Shown here: piece after piece, positions 7,456-16,446 of the stretch
How the letters are laid out: every line of letters begins with the position of its first letter
Numbering within the stretch: the stretch's first letter is position 1
Origin: an uncultured Pseudomonadota bacterium
Lineage (GTDB): Bacteria > Pseudomonadota > Alphaproteobacteria > RF32 > CAG-239
Direction of reading: 5' to 3'
Assembly (NCBI GenBank): GCA_949289935.1
Contig: CASEQD010000017.1
Location: forward strand, 1-51,310
DNA length: 51,310 nt
The notes under the pieces: generated by a model
The model's database searches: none
Told to the model about the DNA's origin: nothing
Seen by the model: only the letters and a program-made list of their open reading frames with translations
Position numbers and translations under genes: made by a program

Positions 7456-9267
7456 CTAATACGTTATTTTAAACGGCGGCAAAATTGTTTCATAATGCAA
7501 TCTGTCCAGCATTTTAAACATATCTCCGTCAAATCCCATTTCTTTTACAGCCTTATTAACAGATATTTTCTGAGTTCCGCCCATCAGTTCAAGCAGTTTT
7601 TGCTGAAAAGTTTTGGCGGCCGGATAATAAAAAACGCTATTTTTCAGCTTAAATTTATCATTCAGCCGTTCATATACCCAATCTGTTGCCGCATCAATAC
7701 CGCCGATTTCGTCAATCAGCCCGTTTTCTTTCGCCTGCAAACCGGTAAACACGCGCCCCCGCGCCCGGACATCCATTTCTTTCAACGGAATTTTACGAGC
7801 CTTGGACGCCGTCCGGACAAAATCCCGATATACATTATCCAGCGACTGGTTAAAAATCATCGCTTCCTGCCGCGAAAACTTATGATTCATGCTTAAAATT
7901 CCGGCATTTTTTCCCTGATTGACGCTTTCCCAGTTTACACCGAGCTTTTTCCACAAACCGGCCAACACCATCTTACCGCCAAAAACGCCGATTGACCCCG
8001 TAATGCTGGACGGCTCGGCAAAGACGGCATCTCCGGCCAAAGCCGCAAAATATCCTCCTGATGCCGCATAATTCCCCATTGAAACGGCCACGGGAAGCTT
8101 ATGCTTTTCCTTAAAATGCAAAATGGCATTTCTGATCTCATTGGATGCCTGATAACTTCCGCCGGGAGAATCAATACGCACCACCAGCCCCGTTAAATTT
8201 TTAATTTTATCCAACTCTTTCAGATTTTGCAAAAATGTTTCCGCTCCCGTAGAAATATCACCGTTCCAGGGATTAAGATTGCTCACCCCGCCGGTAATGG
8301 CGCCGCTGATAACCATATAGGCGATTTTTCCCCTTTCCTCCTCAGGAACATCCTGATTTTGCATCAAAATAAAATAATTTGAAGCACTGAACGATTTCGC
8401 ACCTGTTTTTTCTTCAAGTCCGCTGATAAATTCCGTTTTAAACGCCAGCTTATCCACCAGCCCTTCTTTCAAAGCGCTTTCGGAAAACAACGGTGCCCGG
8501 TCAACCAAATCCCTGACTTTTCTCTTATCCAGCCTTCTGTCAGAGGCAATATCGCTGACAATCGTCTCAAACAACGCACCGCCCAATTTTTTGAGCTCGC
8601 TGCGGTATTCTTTGCTCATCTTATTCTGGAGTAACGATGCCGCCGCGTTTTTATATTCGTAACGCACATAGAATTCCGGTTCAATTCCGGCCTTTTGCAA
8701 CACATCCTTAAAAAAAGGAACCTCTACGCCGATACCCGTCAACCCGATTTCTGAATTCGGCATTAAAGTAATTTCATCAAAAGCCGAGGCCAGATAATAT
8801 TCCCCCGTGCCGCCTCCGAGAGAACCAAAAGCGTCGGAATAAATATACGCTTTTTTACCGCTTTTCCGAAAATTCTCAATTTCCCGGCGCACGCCTTGAA
8901 TCTGCGCCACACCAAGCGAAGACATACCGACATTTGCGGCAAGCGCCGTAACTTTTGCATCCTTTGCCGCCCGCCGGATAATTTTTATCAAATCAAAATA
9001 AGAAATCGGCGGCACCCCGGACAAATCCCCGACCAGATCATCTGCGCGGACTTCCGGAACAACCGCATCAAAATTAATTGTCAAAAGCATTTTTTCCGGC
9101 GTTTCAAAATAAATATTCCGCTCACTGGAAAAATAACCATACACCTGCCAGCATACCCATAAGGCAGCCGCTCCGAAAACCGCCAGAGTATAAACGATTG
9201 CTTTTTTCAGCGTTTCTCCCCAATAACGAACCGGTTTAATGCTTTCCTTATTAAAATAATCTTCCAT
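7456..9267 (-). CDS. sppA: Signal peptide peptidase SppA, 67-kDa type
   Basis: 603 residues, the long duplicated form. It is an inner-membrane protease that degrades cleaved signal peptides. An N-terminal membrane anchor lies at about residues 23-46. The catalytic lysine is K206 (RYEYKNAAASL) in the first half and the nucleophile serine S403 (GNYAASGGYFAA) in the second half, the dyad arrangement of the long SppA form. It precedes gatC by 14 nt and probably starts the operon. A terminator upstream at 9304-9325 separates it from fabI. Confidence 0.93.
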   Translation of the reverse strand: MEDYFNKESIKPVRYWGETLKKAIVYTLAVFGAAALWVCWQVYGYFSSERNIYFETPEKMLLTINFDAVVPEVRADDLVGDLSGVPPISYFDLIKIIRRAAKDAKVTALAANVGMSSLGVAQIQGVRREIENFRKSGKKAYIYSDAFGSLGGGTGEYYLASAFDEITLMPNSEIGLTGIGVEVPFFKDVLQKAGIEPEFYVRYEYKNAAASLLQNKMSKEYRSELKKLGGALFETIVSDIASDRRLDKRKVRDLVDRAPLFSESALKEGLVDKLAFKTEFISGLEEKTGAKSFSASNYFILMQNQDVPEEERGKIAYMVISGAITGGVSNLNPWNGDISTGAETFLQNLKELDKIKNLTGLVVRIDSPGGSYQASNEIRNAILHFKEKHKLPVAVSMGNYAASGGYFAALAGDAVFAEPSSITGSIGVFGGKMVLAGLWKKLGVNWESVNQGKNAGILSMNHKFSRQEAMIFNQSLDNVYRDFVRTASKARKIPLKEMDVRARGRVFTGLQAKENGLIDEIGGIDAATDWVYERLNDKFKLKNSVFYYPAAKTFQQKLLELMGGTQKISVNKAVKEMGFDGDMFKMLDRLHYETILPPFKITY

Positions 9268-9303
9268 TTTCCGCCTTCAATCTCATTCTTTTCAACAACA
9301 AAA

Positions 9304-9325
9304 CCGCCGGAAAAACGACCGGCGG
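9304..9325 (-). terminator. Terminator after fabI
   Basis: Stem CCGCCGG (9304-9310) / CCGGCGG (9319-9325), GC-rich with an 8-nt loop. On the minus strand it is followed by TTTTG. It lies downstream of the fabI stop and upstream of sppA. Confidence 0.7.
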
Positions 9326-9383
9326 CATTTGCATTCAGATTCCCGGCTATCCCATCAATACCCGGTTAAATATTCTTCTCTGA

Positions 9384-10214
9384 TTAAAAATCCAGCAAAA
9401 CCTGTCCGGATTCATGTGCATTGTCAAGAGAAACCATACCAATTGAATGATACCCGCAGTCCACATGCACGATTTCGCCGGTAATGGAAGCCCCCAGCGG
9501 CGACAACAGCGCCAATGCGGCATTTCCCACTTCTTCCTGGGTAACATTGCGTTTCAGCGGCGCATTCAACTCATTCCAGCGCAAAATTTTCCGAAAATCG
9601 CCGATCCCCGAAGCCGCCAACGTCTTAATCGGCCCGGCAGAAACACCGTTCACCCGGACGCCTTGTCTGCCGAGATCAACCGCGGCATAACGAATGGATG
9701 CATCCAAAGCGGCCTTGGCAACGCCCATAATATTATAATTCGGCAGCGTCCGCTCCCCCCCCAGATACGTCAGGGCGACAATTGATCCGCCTTCGTTCAT
9801 AATCGGTGCGGCACAACGACATGCTTCAATAAAAGAATAACAGGAAATATGCATGGTATTAAGAAAATTCGGCAGCGTCGTATCAATGGTACGCCCCTTC
9901 AGTTCATTCTTATCCGAAAAAGCAATGGCATGAACAAGAAAATCTATTTTTCCCCATTTTTCGCCCAGCTCTTTAAAACAAGCTTCCACACTGGCGCTGT
10001 CTGTTACATCGCATTGAATAAGCACCGGCGGGAAAGCCAGCTGTTCGGCCAGGGGACGAACTCTTTTCTCCAGGGCTTCTCCCTGATAAGAAATGGCTAT
10101 TTGGGCACCGTTGGCATTCAAAGCCTGAGCAATTCCCCAGGCAATGGACTTATCATTTGCCAAACCCATAATCAGGCCTTTTTTTCCTGCCATTAAAGAA
10201 GAGGCTGCTATCAT
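9384..10214 (-). CDS. fabI: Enoyl-[acyl-carrier-protein] reductase (NADH)
   Basis: 276 residues from the ATG at 10214. It reduces trans-2-enoyl-ACP in each fatty-acid elongation cycle. It is an SDR fold with the FabI nucleotide-binding start GKKGLIMGLANDKSIAWGIA and the catalytic Y160-x6-K167 (YNIMGVAK). The frame stays open for 48 codons further upstream, but that extension has no homology and runs into the divergent promoter region. AAGGAAAA four bases before the ATG at 10214 supports this start. It is divergent from the YihY gene. Confidence 0.95.
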   Translation of the reverse strand: MIAASSLMAGKKGLIMGLANDKSIAWGIAQALNANGAQIAISYQGEALEKRVRPLAEQLAFPPVLIQCDVTDSASVEACFKELGEKWGKIDFLVHAIAFSDKNELKGRTIDTTLPNFLNTMHISCYSFIEACRCAAPIMNEGGSIVALTYLGGERTLPNYNIMGVAKAALDASIRYAAVDLGRQGVRVNGVSAGPIKTLAASGIGDFRKILRWNELNAPLKRNVTQEEVGNAALALLSPLGASITGEIVHVDCGYHSIGMVSLDNAHESGQVLLDF

Positions 10215-10323
10215 AACATTTTCCTTTGCTTCATAAAAAATATTGAATACATTACAAATTAATGTTACATAATTTATTATAAAATTTAGTTTGGTTTGTA
10301 AACACTTTTTTTTGCGAGTTGGT

Positions 10324-11262
10324 ATGTTATTCAAAACAAATTTAAAAAACGCAGTCAAAACAGCCGGAGATTTTTTTTATTTTCTGCTCAGACGAGCCAG
10401 AAACGACACTGTTTTCCGGGTATCCGCTTCCTTAAGCTATACATCGCTGATTGCTATTGTACCGCTTTTTGCCATAGGACTTTCCATTTTTTCGGCTTTT
10501 CCGTCTTTTGAAAGCATCCGCGGCCAGCTTCAGGAACTGCTGCTGAAAAATCTGGCGCCGGCATTGGGAAGTGAAGTCAGCACATATTTTTCCGATTTTC
10601 TCAAAGCTTCGGCCGGATTAACCACCATCGGCGTCATCAGCATTGTCATAACCGCCATCATGCTTCTGTCCACCATTGAAGGCAGCTTTAATTTTATTTT
10701 CCGGGTTTCCCGTCCCCGGCACCTGACAACCAAAATCACGCTCTACTGGACAATTATCACGCTGGGGCCGCTGCTTTTGGGAGCCGCCTTTTCCATCCGG
10801 GGATATTTTTTCGCGCTGTCCGGACTGTCGCCCGAAAGCTTCAACGCCGGATTTCTTCTGGGAACCATATTGCCGTCATTAATGACCATGCTGGTTATGA
10901 TGATTATTTACATTTTCGTCCCCAACAAAAAAGTCCGCATCTGCAACGCCGCTGCCGGAGCCGTCGTCGCCATGCTGCTTTTTTCGGTATTGCGGCGGGT
11001 TTTCGGCATTGCCGTTTTAACCAGCGCAACCTACCAAACCCTGTACGGAGCCTTGGCGATTATTCCCATTTTTCTCATTTGGATGTACCTGGTCTGGGCC
11101 GTTGTCATCTTCGGAGCCGTCGTAACCGCCGCGCTTGAAGATTTTCAGGAAATGGATCGCCGCAGCCTGAACCGGAGCCTCATTCTCAATAGTCCGGAAA
11201 AACGTGATTTTGCAAAAAACAGACATAGCCGGAAAAAACTCTTGCAAAAAGAACAAAAATAG
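10324..11262 (+). CDS. YihY/BrkB-family inner-membrane protein
   Basis: About 312 residues from ATG 10324 (a TTG at 10291 would add 11). It is a multi-pass membrane protein of the YihY/virulence factor BrkB family, formerly mislabelled ribonuclease BN; its role is not settled. The family core ASLSYTSLIAIVPLFAIGLSIFSAFP is near the N-terminus and AIIPIFLIWMYLVWAVVIFGAVV near the C-terminus, with about six membrane segments. The tail is basic (RRSLNRSL to KKLLQKEQK). It is divergent from fabI and ends 109 bp before recA. Confidence 0.88.
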   Translation: MLFKTNLKNAVKTAGDFFYFLLRRARNDTVFRVSASLSYTSLIAIVPLFAIGLSIFSAFPSFESIRGQLQELLLKNLAPALGSEVSTYFSDFLKASAGLTTIGVISIVITAIMLLSTIEGSFNFIFRVSRPRHLTTKITLYWTIITLGPLLLGAAFSIRGYFFALSGLSPESFNAGFLLGTILPSLMTMLVMMIIYIFVPNKKVRICNAAAGAVVAMLLFSVLRRVFGIAVLTSATYQTLYGALAIIPIFLIWMYLVWAVVIFGAVVTAALEDFQEMDRRSLNRSLILNSPEKRDFAKNRHSRKKLLQKEQK

Positions 11263-11371
11263 TACATTATCTTTTCATAGGATAATTTACAGACATCAGT
11301 TGCCTTTTGCCGCTGAAAACAGATAAATTAAACCGGAATGACTATTTGACCATTTTACAAAGAGGATCACA

Positions 11372-12403
11372 ATGGAAAAAGACAAAGCTCTTGACGCCGC
11401 CCTCACCCAAATCGAACGCGCTTTCGGCAAAGGGTCGATTATGCGGCTCGGACAGCAGTCCAACATAGATATTGAAGCAATTTCCACCGGCTCGCTCGGG
11501 ATTGACATCGCCCTCGGCATCGGCGGTCTTCCCAAAGGCCGCATTGTCGAAATCTTCGGCCCCGAAAGCTCGGGCAAAACCACCCTTGCCCTGAGCGTCA
11601 TTGCCCAATCGCAGAAAAAAGGCGGCACCTGCGCTTTCATCGATGCCGAACACGCACTGGATCCGGCTTATGCAAAAAAAATCGGCGTAGACATCGACAG
11701 CTTGCTGATTTCCCAGCCCGATGCCGGCGAACAGGCTCTTGAAATTGCCGACACACTGGTTCGTTCCGGCGCCATTGACGTTCTTGTTGTCGATTCGGTA
11801 GCCGCTCTGGTTCCCAAAGCCGAACTTGAAGGAGAAATGGGCGATTCGCATATGGGGTTGCAGGCCAGACTGATGAGTCAGGCGCTGCGTAAACTAACCT
11901 CAACAGTCTCCCGCTCCAACACACTGATTATTTTCATCAACCAGATTCGCATGAAAATCGGCGTCATGTTCGGCAATCCCGAAACGACAACCGGCGGCAA
12001 CGCTCTCAAGTTCTACGCTTCTGTCCGCATGGACATCCGCCGCACCGGTGCCATCAAAGACAAAGACGACGTCATCGGCAGCCAGACTCGGGTTAAAATC
12101 GTCAAAAACAAAGTTGCCCCGCCTTTCAAAGTCGTCGATTTCGACATCATGTACGGAGAAGGCATCTCCAAAACCGGAGAATTGCTTGATCTCGGAGTAA
12201 AAGCCGGTATTGTTGAAAAAGCCGGCGCCTGGTTTTCCTACAAAGGCGATAAAATCGGCCAGGGAAGAGAAAATGCAAAAATTTTCTTAAAAGAGCATCC
12301 TGACATCGCCGATGAAATCGAAAAGAAAATCCGTGCCGATGCCGGTCATCTGACAACGGAAATGATTGGAGACGACGAACCGCCTGTTGCTGAAGGCGAA
12401 TAA
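11372..12403 (+). CDS. recA: Recombinase A
   Basis: 343 residues, full length. It is the strand-exchange filament protein that also activates LexA self-cleavage. Walker A is GPESSGKT at residues 63-70. The [11 protein letters not shown] segment, the [23 protein letters not shown] region and the [16 protein letters not shown]2 loop are all present, with an acidic C-terminus. The ribosome site AGAGGA lies 6 nt before the ATG. I did not find an obvious alphaproteobacterial LexA box (GTTC-N7-GTTC) in the 109-bp upstream gap. A strong terminator follows. Confidence 0.98.
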   Translation: MEKDKALDAALTQIERAFGKGSIMRLGQQSNIDIEAISTGSLGIDIALGIGGLPKGRIVEIFGPESSGKTTLALSVIAQSQKKGGTCAFIDAEHALDPAYAKKIGVDIDSLLISQPDAGEQALEIADTLVRSGAIDVLVVDSVAALVPKAELEGEMGDSHMGLQARLMSQALRKLTSTVSRSNTLIIFINQIRMKIGVMFGNPETTTGGNALKFYASVRMDIRRTGAIKDKDDVIGSQTRVKIVKNKVAPPFKVVDFDIMYGEGISKTGELLDLGVKAGIVEKAGAWFSYKGDKIGQGRENAKIFLKEHPDIADEIEKKIRADAGHLTTEMIGDDEPPVAEGE

Positions 12404-12412
12404 ATTTCCTCA

Positions 12413-12440
12413 AAGCTGAGTTTTACACTCAGCTTTTTTT
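12413..12440 (+). terminator. recA terminator
   Basis: Stem AAGCTGAG / CTCAGCTT with an 8-nt loop, followed by seven T. It starts ten bases after the recA stop. Confidence 0.9.
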
Positions 12441-12534
12441 ACGGAACATACCCGAATAAATCGCCCAAACCGCCCCATAAAACATTTTCTGCACATTTCA
12501 AACAAAGAAAATAAAAATTTAGACAAATTTATGC

Positions 12535-12563
12535 TTGACATTTGTCAATCAAAGGAATAACAT
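12535..12563 (+). promoter_or_regulatory. Promoter with palindromic -35 region
   Basis: TTGACA (12535-12540), 17-bp spacer, TAACAT (12558-12563). The -35 hexamer is the left half of a perfect palindrome, TTGACA-TT-TGTCAA, at 12535-12548. A repressor dimer could cover the -35 box there. The promoter points at the gene starting at 12619. Confidence 0.65.
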
Positions 12564-12618
12564 ACTATCTACATTTATACAATTTTCTTTATTATTAACT
12601 TTATAAATTAACAAAGTC

Positions 12619-12993
12619 ATGTGTAAAAATCAAAAAATCGCGTGTGAAAAATTGAGTGGAGATTACGTTGCCAGAAAGACAAAAAAACCTCTGGAACGCA
12701 TCTACACCGTTGTTCTGAACCACAATGCTTCCGGAAAACCTGCAAAAAAAATAAAAACGGAAACGTTCAAACAGGGAATTCCATACCTTGTCTGGGCAAG
12801 CAGCATTGACCGGGAAAACGTTTTCATCCGTGATGTCAGAGGTGGAAAAACTGTTCAGGTTCAAGGTGTTGATTGCTTGTTCACCCACGCCGATATCATC
12901 GAAATTAACGGCGTTCGCTACAAAGAACAAGCCATTAACGGCATATATCATTACCTGCCGTTAAAAAATTTGAACACCCCGAAAAAGCAGTAA
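12619..12993 (+). CDS. Hypothetical protein
   Basis: 124 residues, not recognised. It has no signal peptide or membrane segment and is basic at both ends (KNQKIACEKLSG, KNLNTPKKQ). The middle (IPYLVWASSIDRENVFIRDV, then VQVQGVDCLFTHADIIEINGVRY) looks like a compact beta-rich fold. It is preceded by a good promoter with a palindromic -35 box and followed by its own terminator, so it appears to be a single-gene unit. No clear ribosome-binding site precedes the ATG. Confidence 0.6.
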   Translation: MCKNQKIACEKLSGDYVARKTKKPLERIYTVVLNHNASGKPAKKIKTETFKQGIPYLVWASSIDRENVFIRDVRGGKTVQVQGVDCLFTHADIIEINGVRYKEQAINGIYHYLPLKNLNTPKKQ

Positions 12994-13029
12994 TCCAGCC
13001 GCTGCTTAAATCTGAAAGACACATCTGAA

Positions 13030-13071
13030 AACACCCGCCGCATCTTCAAATGCCGCGGGTGTTTCCTTTTT
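13030..13071 (+). terminator. Terminator after the hypothetical gene
   Basis: 14-bp stem with one mismatch (13030-13043 with 13050-13063, AACACCCG/CGGGTGTT ends), followed by TCCTTTTT. Confidence 0.75.
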
Positions 13072-13082
13072 ACAACATAAAC

Positions 13083-13115
13083 AAAAAAATTCCTCCTCCC
13101 TGGAGAAGGAATTTT
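13083..13115 (-). terminator. Terminator of the TrbC/VirB2-like gene
   Basis: Imperfect stem AAATTCCT.../...AGGAATTT around a 4-nt loop at 13099. On the minus strand it is followed by seven T (A-run 13083-13089). It lies 35 nt downstream of the stop at 13150. Confidence 0.7.
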
Positions 13116-13149
13116 CCCGGCGTCCACACACCACACTGGCCGAACTTCA

Positions 13150-14823
13150 CTATTTTTTATCCGAAAACAAACTGTTTTCCAAAGGTTGCGGATTTTGAGC
13201 CGCTTCCGCCTGCTGTCTCTGGCGCTCTTCCTGTTGCCGGCGGCTTGCTTCTTGTTGCTGCTTGATAATTTCGGCGTTTTTATCCCATTCGGCCTGCTCT
13301 TGAGCACGCTGCGCTTCAATTTCCTGCTGACGTTTGGTTTCTTCTTTCTGTTCGGCTCCGGATACAATTCCCTGTCCGACGCCCATCGCCGTACCGAGAA
13401 TGCCGCCCAAAACACCGCCGCCGCCCATCGTCGAACCTTCATGCCCGGCATTAAGCGCATCGCTGACCGTTCCGGCGCTCTGTCCGATCTTATCGCTCAT
13501 ACCTCCGATAGTCCCGGTCACGAGCTGACCGCCGCTCTCACTGTTTATCCAGCCTGAAACCAGATTGGAACTTCCGCCGTCTTCACGTTCGTTTGCATTA
13601 ATATCACGCTGTTGTTCTGTCGCAAAAGTATCCTGCGCACTGTCCGCCACACTGCCGATGCCGCCCAGCACATTGCCTAACCCCGTATTAGCAGCATAAC
13701 CGATATTGTTCAACGCACCGTAAGCATTGCCGACGGCGCCCAAAATTCCATCAATACCACCGCCGGCGCCTTTAATGGCGTTTTTCAGCACATCGGCATT
13801 CTGTTTAATTGTATTAACCGCAGAAGTAGCCGTCTTGACCGTATTATAAGCTCCCCGCACGGTATCAATACCCGATTTGATGGAACCGACCAAATCCTGT
13901 TTCCAGTTCCATTTTCTTTTTTCGGCCGTAACGGTTTCTTCCGGAATCTCGCCCTCAAGAATTTTCGTATCACCGCCGCCGGCTGTTCCGTTAATTCCCT
14001 GATACCGGCCGCCCAGATAATTTCCATACTGCAAATTCGCGGCAACATTGGTATCACCGGTAAAATACTGAATAAACGGCCCGATCATCGCCAGCAGAAA
14101 CAACCCGAAAGCTATCGCGGCAAAATGCTTCCAGTTAATTTTGTTAAATATTGCCGCATAAGCAAACGCAATCATTCCAAAACCGGAAATAACATAGGCA
14201 ATCACCCGCAAATCAATCAAAAACATCAACACTTTGCCACCGCCCCCGGTTGCTTCCTGATTGCCGCCGCCGTTTATTTTATCCTGTTCGTCTCCGGACG
14301 CCCCTTCTTCCGTATCAACTCCGGGAACATTCGGTTTTGTGTTGCTCTGCGAATCTTTATTGTCTTTAGAATTATTGTCTTTAGAATTATTGTCTTTAGA
14401 ATTTGAAGTCGAGGATTTCGTAAACAGGTTGCCCAACGATTTTACTACCTGATCAACTGCCGCCTGCTTAGCTCCGGGAACTTCTGACTCATTAACCTGT
14501 ACACTGTCTTGTACAGCAAAAAAGCCCGCATTAATTGCGTCAACACGATTTTCATCAGAAATAGCCGTAGATCCGGACTTTGCCACATTATCAATAGATT
14601 TCATATAAGCATTCAAATAAATACTATCCATTGGAGAATTTGAGGAAAGAGTATATGTTCCGTCACTGTTTTTTGTCAGTTGTTCAGTATTAAAAGCATA
14701 CAGAGATACCTGCTGCTCCGACAACGTCCATGTTTGTGCCTGCTGCGCCCAAGCGCTTCCGCCCCATAAAATCAGGGTCACAAACAATCCTGCAAACAAA
14801 AGCACCAAACGATTGCGCATCAT
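13150..14823 (-). CDS. Exported TrbC/VirB2-like domain protein with long C-terminal region
   Basis: 557 residues. A signal peptide (1-26, ending GSAWA) is followed by a region with no known domain, then an Asn/Ser/Lys/Asp-rich linker (about 140-170) with SKDNN repeated three times. Two membrane segments at about 198-255 have the spacing of VirB2/TrbC pilin subunits. The long, Gly/Ala-rich C-terminal half ends in a Gln/Arg/Glu coiled coil (about 495-545). VirB2 pilins are usually near 100-130 residues, so this is a much larger architecture. No other type IV secretion gene is adjacent. GGGAGG precedes the ATG by 5-6 nt. The pilin-like reading rests on hydrophobicity pattern only. Confidence 0.6.
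   Translation of the reverse strand: MMRNRLVLLFAGLFVTLILWGGSAWAQQAQTWTLSEQQVSLYAFNTEQLTKNSDGTYTLSSNSPMDSIYLNAYMKSIDNVAKSGSTAISDENRVDAINAGFFAVQDSVQVNESEVPGAKQAAVDQVVKSLGNLFTKSSTSNSKDNNSKDNNSKDNKDSQSNTKPNVPGVDTEEGASGDEQDKINGGGNQEATGGGGKVLMFLIDLRVIAYVISGFGMIAFAYAAIFNKINWKHFAAIAFGLFLLAMIGPFIQYFTGDTNVAANLQYGNYLGGRYQGINGTAGGGDTKILEGEIPEETVTAEKRKWNWKQDLVGSIKSGIDTVRGAYNTVKTATSAVNTIKQNADVLKNAIKGAGGGIDGILGAVGNAYGALNNIGYAANTGLGNVLGGIGSVADSAQDTFATEQQRDINANEREDGGSSNLVSGWINSESGGQLVTGTIGGMSDKIGQSAGTVSDALNAGHEGSTMGGGGVLGGILGTAMGVGQGIVSGAEQKEETKRQQEIEAQRAQEQAEWDKNAEIIKQQQEASRRQQEERQRQQAEAAQNPQPLENSLFSDKK
14359..14403 (-). repeat. 15-bp in-frame tandem repeat, three perfect copies
   Basis: ATTGTCTTTAGAATT is repeated at 14359-14373, 14374-14388 and 14389-14403 (plus-strand orientation). 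It encodes repeats of SKDNN in the linker of the exported protein. Copy-number change would lengthen or shorten the linker without a frameshift. Confidence 0.9.
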
Positions 14824-14843
14824 GATAACCTCCCTGACAAGCA

Positions 14844-14905
14844 GGCGGATTCCGCCCTTATAATACCCCTTAATTTATAATACCGTTTTTTCTATCCGAA
14901 GACAA
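14844..14905 (-). promoter_or_regulatory. Promoter and leader hairpin of the TrbC/VirB2-like gene
   Basis: On the minus strand: TTGTCT (14905-14900), 17-bp spacer, TATTAT (14882-14877). A short leader hairpin GGCGGA-A-TCCGCC follows near 14844-14856, then GGGAGG before the ATG at 14823. Confidence 0.6.
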
Positions 14906-14976
14906 CCTTTTTCAAGCGCCGTAACAAAAAATTCACATAAGGAAACAAAAACTGAAAATAAAAAAAGAAAACTTTT

Positions 14977-15888
14977 TCAAACGGATACACTGCCGCTAAA
15001 AACCATTCCCCGCAGCAAATCCGCTGCCGGCATGATTTTTTTGCCCTGCCGTTGAATTTTAAGAATATTCAACGCCCGACCGTCTCCGCAGGCAATCAGC
15101 AGCCTGCCGCCGTTTTCCAGAAACTGCCCCGGCCTTCCCTGGCCGGACGCAACTTCAGCCAGATAAACCTTAAACCGTTCGCCGCCATATTCAAAATAAG
15201 TCGCCGGATAAGGATTAAAAGCTCGGATTTTACGTTCCAAAACTTCTGCGGACAAAGCAAAATCCAACCGGCTTTCCGACTTATCTATCTTGGCGGCATA
15301 ACAACTTAGCGCATCATCCTGTTTTTGCGGTTGAATATTTTGCAAATTCCGCAACGTCCGGATAATCAAATCCGCCCCCAGCGCCGCCAACTCATTATGA
15401 AGCATTTCTCCGGTGGTTTCCGAAGTAATCGGCACACAGCCTTTCATCAGCATATCGCCGGTATCCAAACCTTCAGCCACCTGCATAATCGTAACGCCGC
15501 TTTCTCTGTCGCCGGCCTCAATAGCACGCTGAATCGGCGCGGCTCCCCGCCACCGCGGCAAAAGAGAAGCATGAATGTTCAAACATCCGTAAGGAAAAGC
15601 CTCCAACACCGCTTTGGGCAAAATCAAACCATATGCGGCCACGACGGCGGCATCAGCATTCAAGCCCCGCAGATTGGCCTGCTCTTTTTCGTCACGCAAA
15701 GTTTTGGGCGTCCGCACATCAATACCATGTGCCTCGGCAAACACATGCACCGGAGATTTTGTCAGTTTATTTCCTCTCCCTGCTTCTTTGGGAGCCTGCG
15801 TATAAACACAAACCACCTCATGCTCCCGGATTAAAGCTTCCAAAGCCGGCAGGGCAAAATCCGGCGTTCCCATAAAAACAATCTTCAT
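14977..15888 (-). CDS. fmt: Methionyl-tRNA formyltransferase
   Basis: 303 residues. It formylates initiator Met-tRNA using 10-formyltetrahydrofolate. The start MKIVFMGTPDFALPALEAL and the active-site segment LNIHASLLPRWRGAAPIQRAI are diagnostic, followed by GVTIMQVAEGLDTGDML. The C-terminal tRNA-binding domain (KIRAFNPYPATYFEYGGE) is complete. It is the last gene of murF-nrdR-nusB-def-fmt, 24 nt after def, its functional partner. Confidence 0.97.
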   Translation of the reverse strand: MKIVFMGTPDFALPALEALIREHEVVCVYTQAPKEAGRGNKLTKSPVHVFAEAHGIDVRTPKTLRDEKEQANLRGLNADAAVVAAYGLILPKAVLEAFPYGCLNIHASLLPRWRGAAPIQRAIEAGDRESGVTIMQVAEGLDTGDMLMKGCVPITSETTGEMLHNELAALGADLIIRTLRNLQNIQPQKQDDALSCYAAKIDKSESRLDFALSAEVLERKIRAFNPYPATYFEYGGERFKVYLAEVASGQGRPGQFLENGGRLLIACGDGRALNILKIQRQGKKIMPAADLLRGMVFSGSVSV

Positions 15889-15912
15889 TCGGCGTCTCCC
15901 CTGTAACCCCCT

Positions 15913-16443
15913 TTATTCTTCCTCTGAACGGCGGGCTTTTTCTTCCTTGCGCATTTTTTTCAACAACATTTCTCTTTTCAGCCGGCTGATGCGGTCTATA
16001 TACAAAATCCCGTCCAAATGATCAATTTCATGCTGCAAAACGATTGCCAGAAAATCATCTGCCATAATTTCCTTCGGACAACCGTCATAATCAAGATACC
16101 GCACTTTCACCGCAGCATAGCGCTCAACATCCGCATGCTGTCCGGGCACGGAAAGGCAGCCTTCGCTTCCGACGATGCGCTCATCCGAAACCCAGATGAT
16201 TTCCGGATTGACAAAATAACGCGGCCTGCCCGGCCCGCCTTTTTCCGGTTGTTCATAATCAATCACCAAAATACGTTTTGACACACCGACCTGAGGCGCC
16301 GCAAGACCGACGCCGGCATCTGCATACATTGTCTCCAGCATATCGTCAAGCAGCTGACGGATATCATCATCCACCGCCTCAACCGGTTCGGCTTTTTTTT
16401 TCAAAACCGGATGCGGATAAGTATAAAGTTTCAATTTAGTCAT
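15913..16443 (-). CDS. def: Peptide deformylase
   Basis: 176 residues. It removes the formyl group from nascent N-termini. All three motifs are present: GVGLAAPQ (44-51), EGCLSVPG with metal ligand C96, and QHEIDHLDG with H138, E139 and H142. It sits 3 nt after nusB and 24 nt before fmt, so it is tightly coupled. Nothing unusual. Confidence 0.97.
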   Translation of the reverse strand: MTKLKLYTYPHPVLKKKAEPVEAVDDDIRQLLDDMLETMYADAGVGLAAPQVGVSKRILVIDYEQPEKGGPGRPRYFVNPEIIWVSDERIVGSEGCLSVPGQHADVERYAAVKVRYLDYDGCPKEIMADDFLAIVLQHEIDHLDGILYIDRISRLKREMLLKKMRKEEKARRSEEE

Positions 16444-16446
16444 AAG

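Noticed and set aside
4381-7459. Several plus-strand ORFs of 60-120 codons antisense to gatB, gatA and gatC
   Set aside because: They lie wholly inside strongly conserved genes on the other strand and have no recognisable features; they are shadow frames.
10215-10358. 48-codon N-terminal extension of fabI
   Set aside because: It has no FabI similarity, runs across the divergent promoter region, and a good ribosome site precedes the internal ATG at 10214.
11263-11371. LexA-type SOS box upstream of recA
   Set aside because: I looked for GTTC-N7-GTTC or a similar dyad and found none convincing.
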